From NCBI GenBank assembly GCA_004335635.1, contig QAXH01000329.1:1-11660 (forward strand): DNA of 11,660 nucleotides, in the 5' to 3' direction. Source of the DNA: Chloromonas sp. AAM2 (taxonomy: Eukaryota > Chlorophyta > Chlorophyceae > Chlamydomonadales > Chlamydomonadaceae). Position 1 is the stretch's first letter. Each line of letters begins with the position of its first letter. The position numbers were made by a program, and so were the translations under genes. A model generated the notes under the pieces. The model saw only the letters and a list, made by a program, of their open reading frames with translations. It was not told the DNA's origin and searched no databases. Of the stretch, positions 1 through 8,900 are shown piece after piece.

Positions 1-312
1 AACAGCAAGTAATGAGCAGTACTGAATGAACTGAGTGAAGGGGAATGACATTTAGCAAAGCACACAGACTGCTCAATAGCTGCACAGCCAAGGGTTCTGG
101 AAAGGAGGGATTGTCAGTGCTATTTGCAGACTTGATTATGCCTGCTTCACTCGCATCGGCTTTGATTCGAGGCAGGCAACCGAGTAAACACAACAAACTT
201 GATGAGGCTTGCTGTTAAATTCTTGACGATCCCGATTGCCGGTGCATTGTCCCTGGCGACTGACCACTGCAGCTAGTCATAATTCCAGACTGCTGCTTCT
301 GTGTGTGTGCAG

Positions 313-2034
313 TTCTGCTATCTGAGCTTCTGGCCAGTGGTCATCAGCTGCTGCTGCCCACACACCCAGCCACGGCAGCTACGCTAGCAGCACGTGCACT
401 GGCAGCCTGGGCCAAGTCAGCCGCAGAGGAACAGGTGGGACACCCCGCAGGTCTGCTGCCTCGCCTCACATGGTTTGCAATTGCACTACTACGCTTACTC
501 AGCATTCGCTTTACTACACTTTTGCATTTGCTCTACAACGCTTTAGCATTTGCTTTAATTCCATGGAGCCGCCACACTCATGTTTTGCTTGGGGGGTGAT
601 TTTGGCGGCTAGACTGCTGCATCGGCAACACCGTCAGCTGCAAAACCATGCAGGGCCCGTTGGCCTGCTGAGCTGCTGAGGCTTGGTTGGTTAACATGCT
701 GATTGCCCGGCTTCTCCTGCTTGTCATCCAGGCGCCCGCTGTCTGCCCTGCCACAATTGATTGCTTGCAAACGGCCATCCTCCTGCTTCAATCTCTCTGC
801 TGGCTGTCTTGTTGCAGGTGTGTCTGCTGTCCACCAGTTGGAGTGGGGCGCTGGGAGTGCCACATGGGCTGTGGCGGGTCTTGGGCACCTGCACTGATGC
901 CCAGGTAAGAACACAGACTGAGATTCTGAAGTTTGTTATAGATTGAATTGACCAAGATGCAATCGCTGCCGACAGCTCATTGTACCGCTGCTCGTAATGT
1001 AATACTCGACGGTGGCGTGCCAGTAAATTGTCCCAGAACTGGCAAACATCCTTTTTTTGACGTGCTGGCAGTTCTATTCTAATTCAACATTCAACAATGA
1101 ATGGCACGGGCCTGTGGCACAGTGCAGATGGTGCCCGGTACGTTTGCGCACACAGTTCATCTGCAGGGTCGCACCTCCCCAGTCAACAAAGCTGGCCTGC
1201 CACATGTTCCCACTGCCTGTGCTGGTATCCGATCCTCTTCTTGTCCTTTTGCAGGAATTTGCTCAGCACGTGCGGCGGGATCACCACACCGGCTCTGCCC
1301 CCTCCTGGCAGCGCGTGTCCAGTCTGCTGTGTGTGTGCAACCACCTGCCGCCCCAGTCGCCCCTGTACCGCTTTGCTCACGCATGCTTCATCACGCTGGT
1401 CACCCAGCCGCACGACTCAACTCTTGACGAGAGACGTGACACCAGTGTGGAAGCATCGGCCGTGGCAAGCAGAACTGGTGCTGATGGTGGTGCTGCTAGC
1501 ATGCCAGAGGCCGCAACAGGAGACGTTACATCAGAGCCAGAACTACGAAGTGGCCTGGCTGGCAGGGGCTCGACTGCAGGCCGCCTCAGTGTAGCAGCAC
1601 TGACGCAGATGATAAGGAACGCAATTCTAGGAGTGCTGCCCAGTCCGCCAACTACGGCAACAGTCACTGCAACCACGGCTGTAGCATCGTTTAGCTACCT
1701 TGAGCCATGCAGGGCTGACATGCTGAGGACATGCCTGTTGTTAGGGGTGCCTAACCCAACAACCATGGGCGAGGGTGACACAGTGGCCTCAAGAGTTGTG
1801 GCATCGCTGCGTGCAGAACTTAGGCAGGCACTGCAAGTGGCGGGGTGTGGTACACCGGGGGCAGTTGGGTGGGTCGCTTCAGGGGTTGGTGCGTTGAATG
1901 CAGGTGCACGCAGGGTGCTTTCCCAGGTGTGTGGAACTGGGTCAGGGGCGGGTTTGCATGTGGGCAGTTGTTTCCATGCAGTGCTCGTGCAACAGGCTGC
2001 TGAAAGGGCAGCAGAGCGGGTGGCAAATGACTAA
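313..2034 (+). CDS. C-terminal part of an unrecognised helix-rich protein, last three exons
   Basis: Three exons are proposed: 313-434, 818-904 and 1255-2034. Introns 435-817 and 905-1254 both start GT and end GCAG, and both junctions are phase 0. The first exon begins with two bases of a split codon, so the gene starts left of the window. Together they give about 328 residues ending at TAA 2032-2034. Exon 1 is Leu/Ala-rich and looks helical (LLSELLASGHQLLL). The last exon opens with a helical stretch (EFAQHVRRDHHTGSAPSWQR, then residues typical of packed helices). It then passes through about 60 residues of Ala/Gly/Ser/Thr-rich low complexity and ends in an Arg/Ala-rich helix (AAERAAERVAND). 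I see no catalytic motif, signal peptide or clear membrane segment. A helical-repeat (HEAT-like) scaffold is possible but is only a guess. The last exon is 780 bases with no stop, which supports it being coding. Confidence 0.55.
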
Positions 2035-2135
2035 TGGCAGAGGGGCAGGTACTGATACAAGTGAGGCAAAGAAGAAGACTACTCTTTATCCAGACCACCA
2101 GCTGCCATTCAATGGATTGACTGCATGGATTTAGC

Positions 2136-2308
2136 TTCCTTGGTGTGTAGTATAAATACCGTATCCGTTGGCATGCCTCAGCATGGACTAGGAAGACATA
2201 GAAACTTTCAAGCGTTCATCACATGGGAGAATTGGGGTTTAGGTTGATTTCAACATGTCTTGAGGCGTCCGTGTTTCTTGAGGACGCTGTTCGCATTCCT
2301 TGGTGTGT
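2136..2308. repeat. 13-base direct repeat, two copies 160 bases apart
   Basis: TTCCTTGGTGTGT occurs exactly at 2136-2148 and again at 2296-2308, downstream of the plus-strand gene's stop codon. No function can be assigned. Confidence 0.7.
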
Positions 2309-2393
2309 GCAGTTTGGCTCATGTATCACTGAATTCTCATGTTTGAATGTATTCGTGAGTGTGCCGCGATGAATGTCGCCTGGCCACTGCGGG

Positions 2394-2416
2394 TCCTTAC
2401 TCGGTTCCTTACTCGG
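2394..2416. repeat. Short tandem repeat, two copies of an 11-base core
   Basis: TCCTTACTCGG is present at 2394-2404 and 2406-2416, separated by one base. It lies in the convergent intergenic region and looks like a simple local duplication. Confidence 0.75.
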
Positions 2417-2983
2417 GGCGAAGAGGACGAACAGAGCTGGTGTTCATATGTAGCCACAGGGTTGACAGGTCATGATCACATGCCATGATGTCATTGTGAT
2501 AATCTCACGACCTTCGAAGTTTCTTGGTGGTGATACAGAGTCTTTGTCATTTGGTGCAGTTGGTGTCTTCTGTATCATTTGATATGTCGTTACGTTCGTT
2601 ACTGACATGCTGATGTATCCCTCGAAATCTTACCCTGGATGAGGAGTAATAATCGGGCAGGCCAGGCCGGGCTGAATGACAATCACAAGCAGCAAAAGCT
2701 GCTGCAGCCAGAAGTGAACAAACTAGGTTGAACAGAAACCAGGCGTACAGCACTGAATGCCCGACAATATGATGGCAGGGGACCTTTGTTTGAATACTGT
2801 GCATGCTTCAAGCACTGTTTTGAGTACCCAACGGCCAATGCCTGCCAGAAGTCAACGTCCCCGGGCCGATCAAGGTGGAGTGGCCTTGCGTGCCTATTTG
2901 CGCAAAGCTCAACCTTGAAGTTGAAGCATGAAGCAACATCATTCTTATCCTCTTGCATCATGGTGCTTCTGGCATAAGGTTTT

Positions 2984-3003
2984 AGGACAGCTCAGGACAG
3001 CTC
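2984..3003. repeat. 10-base tandem duplication
   Basis: AGGACAGCTC is repeated head to tail at 2984-2993 and 2994-3003. It lies in the probable 3' untranslated region of the minus-strand gene. It looks like a replication-slippage duplication and no function is evident. Confidence 0.8.
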
Positions 3004-3179
3004 AAACGAACAATCCACTGCAGGCATGGACTCGCGTGTAGCCAGTGCGCCTGCCCATGTGCACAGCGGCCCCTGTAGGAACAGGTTGTCCACCATGCTG
3101 TGAGGCTTGCAGTGCTTGTAATCCCCCCTTGCTCCAACATGGAGCTCTTTGGCTCGATCGCACTGCATGTGCCTCCTGG

Positions 3180-3312
3180 CTACGAGCGCATGAGGTTCAT
3201 GTGCTGGAAGGGGCTGTTGCCCGGCGCGAAGACGAACCAGGGCGTGGGGTGGTGCCAGAGGGGCGACAGGAGCACGTACGCAACCCAGATGGAGAAGGCG
3301 AACCAACACGCC
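3180..3312 (-). other. Terminal exon of the membrane-protein gene: last membrane segment and tail
   Basis: The minus-strand acceptor CTGCCTTCAG lies at 3313-3322. The single G at 3312 completes a Trp codon begun by TG at 3770-3769. The exon encodes 43 residues, including a hydrophobic stretch (FAFSIWVAYVLL) and a conserved-looking aromatic/proline tail, and ends with TAG at 3182-3180. The opposite strand is also open here but gives a less protein-like translation. Confidence 0.65.
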
Positions 3313-5329
3313 CTGAAGGCAGACAAGGAACGCACACAGGTTGGTGAGTGGGGCAAGGCAGCTGGGAGGGATGCGACGAGGGGCAGTAGACGTGAAGAAC
3401 ACCGTCTGCCAGTGACTCGCCTGCAGCGTCAAGCTCCAACTTGCAGCGAAGCTTATGCAAGAAGATGCAGGTGCGAAATCACCAGGGCTGTGCATGCAAA
3501 CTCCCTGATCTGTCCTTGAACCCTTGACACTGCGTCTGGCCGAGCACTATCGACTCACACCTTGCTGAGTAGTCATTCCTTGGCCCTGCATTGCCCTGGA
3601 CCATAGGGCTTTGACATACCAGCACTTGTGTAAACCATCCGCCTGGCCCCATGATCCTCATTTCGTGCATGCACTGATTGCCCCTTGCCACATCAGTCAG
3701 CATCTGCAGTTGCATACACGCCAACTATCCTATGTAGACACCGCCCAGCCATCCCGCGCCCTTCTCACCATCTGATGGGTGGAGCGATCCGCTTCATGAC
3801 GTCATCAATTCTTGCTCCCACGAAAAAGACCCAGTACAGCCACAGGTTGCCAAACCAGGCCATGGTGCAGACCAGCAGTAACCGCCCAGCTGTCAATTTG
3901 TCACGTGCCCAAGTAACCGCAAGCACCAACCCCAAGTTGTAGTTAGCTGACAACGCCAACTGACACGCCCACGCCACGGCTGCAGCGTAAGCTACAACAA
4001 CCACTGCTTGGAAAAAGCGATAAGCGTTGTCTGCTAGGATGATTTCTGCTGGCAGAGGCTCTATCAGGCGCAGCAAGAAACCGGGATGAAACCGCCACTG
4101 CCCCTCCGCTGTCCTTGAAACTGAGGGCCATTCTTTGCTTTCTTCGTCAAGCACAGCGAGCTCTTGCAGCAAATCCGCCCCCACCCCCGCTTCCCCCGGC
4201 TCTGACAAGCGCTGCTTCACATAGGGTGGCAGTTGGTCGCCAACCACCTGCACATGATGTGGGCATGCTGACCATGTTTGTCCGGAAATCATCAGATGAA
4301 GGCGTCTAATGGCAACTGCCACGATATTAGAATGGTGGGCATGACCTTCGCAATGGGTGTGACCTGTACAACTGTAGGTGTAGCCACACTGTGTTATCTT
4401 CAAGCAGTCAGGTGGACCTGACTGTGTCGCGTCAGGTATATCTGATAACACAGCAACTGCTGGCAGGCAAACGCGAACTCGTGAGGGCAGTGTTTGAACA
4501 GGCACACAGGCAGGATACCTCCCAGCACAGTAAGCTGGCGCAGACTGCAACATGGTTACTGACAGATGTCGAGAAAGCAGCAGGCTTAGTGATGAATACC
4601 CTCGACCAGTGCCCTAGTACAGTTTCAATACCCTGTATGGCCAGTTCAATGGCCTGCCACCTGGCTATGGACCCGCCTGGTTAGTTTGTGCCATGGCACA
4701 GTGCATCCAGAGACAACTGAAGGAGTAGCCTTGACATGTGAAGTACCTGGTATGCCCGTGAACCCTGGCCGCCCTGCTCCAAGTTGCGGGACCTGGGCTG
4801 GCCGTCTCCCTCGTTGTGCTGGTTGGACCGGCCAGGCTCAGGGGAGGTGAAGAATTGACGGAAGTCGTTGACATTGCGGCATGTGACCTGTGTGGTGCCA
4901 TGTTCAACATCGGTGCATGTGCTGGCACTGGTGCTGGGATACGTGATGGATGGGCTGGTTGTGGAATGGTGGCAGCTGAAGTTATCCCTGTAGAACATAC
5001 AAATGTTATGCGTTGTGCAAGTGTACAATAATCAGCTGATGATCATAAAGGGCAGGCCAACATTACGAGAACTAGAAAAGGTCAAATTCCTAGGCTACTG
5101 TTGTGCAATGCACATGCACAGATGCTGTGGCAATGCTAAGAGGTGCGCTGAGGCCTCACGCCCAGCTGTACATGATGAAATGGCTGATGTGGTGGGCGGC
5201 ATCTCACCCTTCTTTTGCTGAAAGTTGGCAGCCAGTCCAGTTTGCATGCTCTCCAATGCTGCGACGTGGAAGTCGAGCAGCTTGCTTGCTGCTGGTGCGT
5301 CCTGCACTGCATCGCTGCGCTGGGTTCAT
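3180..5329 (-). CDS. Unrecognised membrane protein with N-terminal presequence, four exons, complete
   Basis: Reading on the minus strand, the exons are 5329-5208, 4987-4747, 4247-3769 and 3312-3180. Their lengths (122, 241, 479, 133) sum to 975 bases, which is 324 residues plus a TAG stop. Every junction keeps frame (phases 2, 0, 2), with donors GTGAGA, GTACTT and GTGAGA and acceptors ending CAG. The start is the first ATG in this frame; the following 24 residues are Arg/Ser/Ala-rich without acids (MNPAQRCSAG, then RTSSKQAARL), like a plastid or mitochondrial presequence. Residues 42-121 are polar and Ser/Thr/Gln/Gly-rich, probably disordered. Residues 122-195 are a soluble, acidic domain. 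Hydrophobic segments lie near residues 199-220, 225-235 (short), 244-265 and 281-300. A Trp/Pro-rich tail follows (SPLWHHPTPWFVFAPGNSPF). I do not recognise the family. The two C-terminal exons are the firmest; exon 1 and the 5' end of exon 2 rest on phase agreement. Confidence 0.6.
3769..4247 (-). other. Third exon of the membrane-protein gene: soluble domain plus membrane core
   Basis: The minus-strand acceptor CATGTGCAG precedes 4247 and the donor GTGAGA follows 3769. The exon encodes 159 full codons in one frame. They comprise an acidic domain (ELAVLDEESKEWPSV), then an amphipathic linker (LLRLIEPLPAEIILADNAYR), then the Val/Ala-rich and Trp-rich hydrophobic helices. Without the splice, the frame would stop only two bases past the donor, at TGA 3767-3765. 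A gene caller could therefore wrongly end the protein there. Confidence 0.65.
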
Positions 5330-5761
5330 GAACTAGTCGGTTCATCTTGCGAATTCAATGGCTTCCGTCATATGCATCAATTGCGCCGCACACTGCTCCG
5401 ATGTGCATATCGAACCTAATCGTACGCTGTTATGTACCAGGGTGCAGGCTTGGCGCTCGCAAGATTTGCCGGGAGACTGCGGCATGCGGGCCCATGTGAC
5501 AGCACCCATGTGATGCCACCCACACACTTGAGCAGAGCAAGCAGGCGTCCGTTCCACAGACTGCCGCAAATTTGATAGCATGGATATCAGAAGTGCTGCA
5601 TTGCAGACTCTCCCTTGCAGGAACGAGCGTACAGGGCGTCAACGGTGCTGGCATGCAGCAGCCATCCATCAACAGGAGTTACTGAGGTCCGGTCCTGCTT
5701 GCAGCCATGCGGTGAGATTAACCATCGCTGTGCTCCTGAGGAGGTCCCACAACTCAAAATC
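5330..5761. promoter_or_regulatory. Head-to-head intergenic region, probable bidirectional promoter
   Basis: These 432 bases separate the start codon of the minus-strand membrane protein (5329) from that of the plus-strand SecA gene (5762). Both 5' untranslated regions and both promoters must lie here unless untranslated first exons exist. I see no clear TATA box. A 9-base motif CCCATGTGA is repeated at 5491-5499 and 5505-5513, each copy holding a CATGTG E-box-like core. The region contains in-frame codons upstream of the SecA ATG but no further ATG in that frame. Confidence 0.45.
5491..5513. repeat. Tandem CCCATGTGA pair in the divergent promoter
   Basis: CCCATGTGA occurs at 5491-5499 and 5505-5513 with a 14-base period. 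It could be a pair of transcription-factor sites, because CATGTG is an E-box-like hexamer. Only its sequence and location support this. Confidence 0.4.
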
Positions 5762-5935
5762 ATGCATGGCAAGAGCCTGCATGTGCCGTTGTTGCAGGTA
5801 TTATGTGCATCTGGAGCAACAGCTTTGCCCGTACTACGAACCCCAGCGCATGGGTTGCATCAACTTGCTTCCAGCGTGCATAGCAGGGCACGCTGGCAAC
5901 CAGCAGGCCGTGGCAGTTGTTGTAGCGTGCACGCA
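5762..5935 (+). other. Predicted chloroplast transit peptide of SecA
   Basis: The first 57 codons contain no Asp or Glu and are rich in Ser, Ala, Arg, His and Leu (for example [11 protein letters not shown]). They end at CSVHA just before the first acidic residues (TETD). This composition is typical of plastid presequences. The cleavage site near residue 57 is inferred by eye. A mitochondrial target cannot be excluded from sequence alone, but the SECA2-like body argues for plastids. Confidence 0.6.
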
Positions 5936-8900
5936 ACAGAGACGGATACCTTGGACGTGGCAGGACAGGGCTCTAATGTTTCAAGTGCAGCTATACCTCC
6001 GCATTGGGAGCTGCAGATGAGATCTGCACCCCTCGGCAAGCGTCGTGTGCTGCAACGGTGAGCATGGCCTCACATGTCTTAGGTTTCACATCACGTGCCA
6101 ACAGTCTTTTGCTAGTAATCCACTTGCCAAAGCGACTGCTGGTGCAGCGGCAAGGTGCTGCAGACGCCCGAAAGGATTATGACTGCAACAGGATGGTGGC
6201 TGGACAGAGCTGGGGTCAGACATTGACTTGAGATCAATTGGAACTCATCAAGAAAGAAAGGCGAGATCAAGATGAACATCCAGCTCACTACTCACTCTGC
6301 TTGACACGCCGTCGTCCTGCCGGCACACACACACACACACACACACATCGTTTGTGACCCTTGTAACCTAGCACTGTGCGTCCCTGACCTCTGTTAGTGA
6401 GCATAACAAGTTGAACGTTTCTTCCACTGTTTTCTTTTCAGTTACTACGAGGAGCTCGAGCGCATCAACTCCCTGGAGCCCCTTCTCATGGCACTCACGG
6501 ATGCACAACTCAAGGCAAAGACAGGTGGACAAACAGCGGGTTCAGGGTTGTCCACCGCACTTGAGTGTGCCATGGAAGCCACCGTGCCAAGCAGCATGGA
6601 TCCACGGGCCGTTCACTGGATGACAGACAGAGGGCAGCACCCGCCTGGGCAGAGAAACAGTACAACAACACAGCCGAAACAGAGACGATTATGCAAATGC
6701 TGCTCTTGCTGCTCACCCTGCGCCTCACAGCCTCCCACAGTGCTCACTCCTGCCCCTGCCCGCATTGAGACCCCACACCTCAAAGCAGCAAACGCCCATG
6801 TGTTCCAGGTGAACTCAAGAGAGTTTCCCTGCCCACGTGTAGTTGATAAGAAATCTTAAGTATACACTCACTCCTGCACCTGGCGATGTGAATAGGAACA
6901 ACTGGCACCGTGCCCTTGTGCATGTGTGGTGGCAGGTGAACTCAAGGCGCGCCTGTCCGCCGGCGCCCCGCTTGACTCCCTCCTGTCGGAAGCCTTTGCG
7001 GTGGTGCGGGAGGCGTCCAGGAGGGTGCTGGGCATGAGGCACTTCGACTCGCAAATGGTGAGGGGAATGAGCTCAATCAGGGCTACCAGGCACGCAATGC
7101 TAAGTTTGAGGGAGAGTGGTAGCATGGGAGTATGGATGCATGAATAAGGTGCACAATCACCAGGTGCAGTGGTGACTGAGCGCGGTGCAGTGATCCAGTG
7201 AATGACTGCTAGCTTCTCCTGCTAGTGTTGAAATTATCCCTGGCAACCATTGCGGTGCAGTCTCGCTGTTCTGACGAGCAGTCCTTTTCCAGAGAGGAGG
7301 CCATGTAAAGCGTCAGCAGCAACCTCTTTACCCAAATTCATGTTACGATCAAATTACTGTCCCTTGCAGGCCACTCTGCTTGCTTTCAGGGTGATCAATG
7401 CGACTGCAGTGATTGGTCTGCAGCACCGCAAGCTGGGAAAACGCACGACGATGTTGTTGCTAAGGGCTGCTGTCCTTAACTGTGCTGGCATCATGCTCAA
7501 ACGCACCATGTCACTGCACAGCGCCTAGACTGTTTGATTGCATGGAACATGGTTGTGCTGATCGTCCCTGTGCAGGTTGGTGGCATGGTTCTCCATGCGG
7601 GTGCGGTGGCAGAGATGAGCACCGGCGAGGGCAAGACCCTCGTGGCCACGCTCCCGGCTTACCTCAACGCTCTCACGGGCAAAAGGGTGCACATTGTCAC
7701 TGTCAACGACTACCTCGCCAACAGAGACGCGGAGTGGTGCGTGAGACAGGAGGGGCGTGTGCTTTGCATGCGCAACAAAGCCCTGATCCCGGTCGTGTAG
7801 CCAGTATCACAGCCTATCTTGCACAGCTGCACAATCGGGCATCGCCTGTACTCCCCTCAGCATCACGTGGTTTCCTGGTGATAGTTTTGCAACAAGCTGC
7901 CAGATTTGCAGCCATACAGCCAGGTTGATTGAATAGGTCTATGTTTGTCAAAGGGCCACAGATTACAGGCCAAGTCCTGTGTGAGTATATCAAGAGTAAC
8001 CCTATCCGTGTCCTTGTGTGTGGTGTGTGCAGGATGGGCAAGGCTTACTCTTTTTTGGGCCTGACATGCGCCGCCATCAACAGCAACATGAGCCCTGCTC
8101 AGTACAAGGTGCGGCCAGACTCATGCCAAGAAGATTCCTTACATAAGAATTTTTACACAGATGATGTCAGCCTCCCTACCCCTTATGGCTTACCCCACAT
8201 GCCAGCAACAACAAAACTAAACAATCATGACAAAACCACACGTATGGCAACCTCAGGGCTTGCTGCGTAAGGCAGGGCTTGCTGCCTGGCTGCACAAGAG
8301 ATTTGTTTACTCCACTTGCATGTCGCAGCAACTCAGCTACAATATTGTGCCTCTGCAGCATATAGCCCCTACGAGTACTGTGGCATCTGTCGTTGCTTTT
8401 GCTTTAACGCTACTTTGGTTGTGCCGATTGCTCACACGCTTGCTATGGGGGGGCTGCAAACTCTAAAATGCGAAGTTCATTATACCAACTTGCAGTCTAG
8501 CATTTCTTTGGTAGGGTCCCTGGACCTGCTTCTTACTGTTTGGCCGATCCCATGCAGGCTGCGTACGCGTGTGACATCACGTACGTTACTGGCCAGGAGC
8601 TAGGGTTTGCCTACCTCAGGGACAACACAGCGGCCACGGCACAGGACCTGGTGAGGCCGGCGGGGTGTGGCGGTCGCACTGCCAGCGCTTTGTTCTAGCG
8701 CCTGTCCTGGGTACAATGTGATATGTATTCCTTGGGTCCGTCATACTCGCTCAGTGTGTTGCTTTTACATCTGTATCGTCCCACAAGTGGAACAGAAGAT
8801 GGCGTATTCGATTCAAGCATCTGAACAAGAAGCTTGCCTCGCATGGCCATGACTTGAATCCAGAAATAGTGTACTTCAGGGCGTGCCCACCTTATTTCCC

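Larger units (their letters stand above)
2035..3179. other. Convergent intergenic region, no gene seen
   Basis: This 1145-base stretch lies between the stop codons of two genes pointing towards each other. It should contain both 3' untranslated regions. Open frames here are short, lack splice signals that join them to neighbours, and do not look like protein. I did not find the TGTAA polyadenylation motif common in volvocine algae on the expected strand for either gene. It holds a TATAAATA motif (2151-2158), a 13-base direct repeat (2136-2148 and 2296-2308), a short tandem repeat (2394-2416) and a 10-base tandem duplication (2984-3003). Confidence 0.6.

Noticed and set aside
1057..1254. ATG-led extension of the 780-base terminal exon
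   Set aside because: The frame is open from 1057, but TTTTGCAG ends at 1254 and phase agrees with exon 818-904. The first 66 codons read as intron, with odd composition and no similarity to the flanking protein style.
2470..2500. Inverted pieces ATCACA/TGTGAT and nearby TCATGATCA palindrome
   Set aside because: The stems are short with a mismatched 14-base loop. Nothing links them to a terminator or a polyadenylation element.
2547..2961. Overlapping minus-strand open frames of 85 and 92 codons in the convergent region
   Set aside because: Their translations are Cys/Ser/His-rich and irregular. They lie past the minus-strand gene's stop and have no convincing splice or start context.
3100..3519. 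Plus-strand open frame of 139 codons over the last exon of the minus-strand gene
   Set aside because: It overlaps the minus-strand exon whose splice phase and hydrophobic translation fit the neighbouring exon exactly. The plus frame has no acceptor that joins it to another exon.
4391..4684. Plus-strand open frame with a helical-looking translation (QQLLAGKRELVRAVF)
   Set aside because: It has no ATG start and lies wholly in the intron 4248-4746 of the minus-strand gene. It also uses more AT-ending codons than the nearby exons. I could not link it to another plus-strand exon, so I treat it as chance.
5103..5336. Alternative frames through minus-strand exon 5329-5208 (for example one reading KLLDFHVAALESMQ)
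   Set aside because: All three minus frames are open here. The KLLDF frame looks protein-like but ends in phase 1, and joining it onward leaves the frame of the third exon. Only the ATG-led frame at 5329 is consistent through to the stop.
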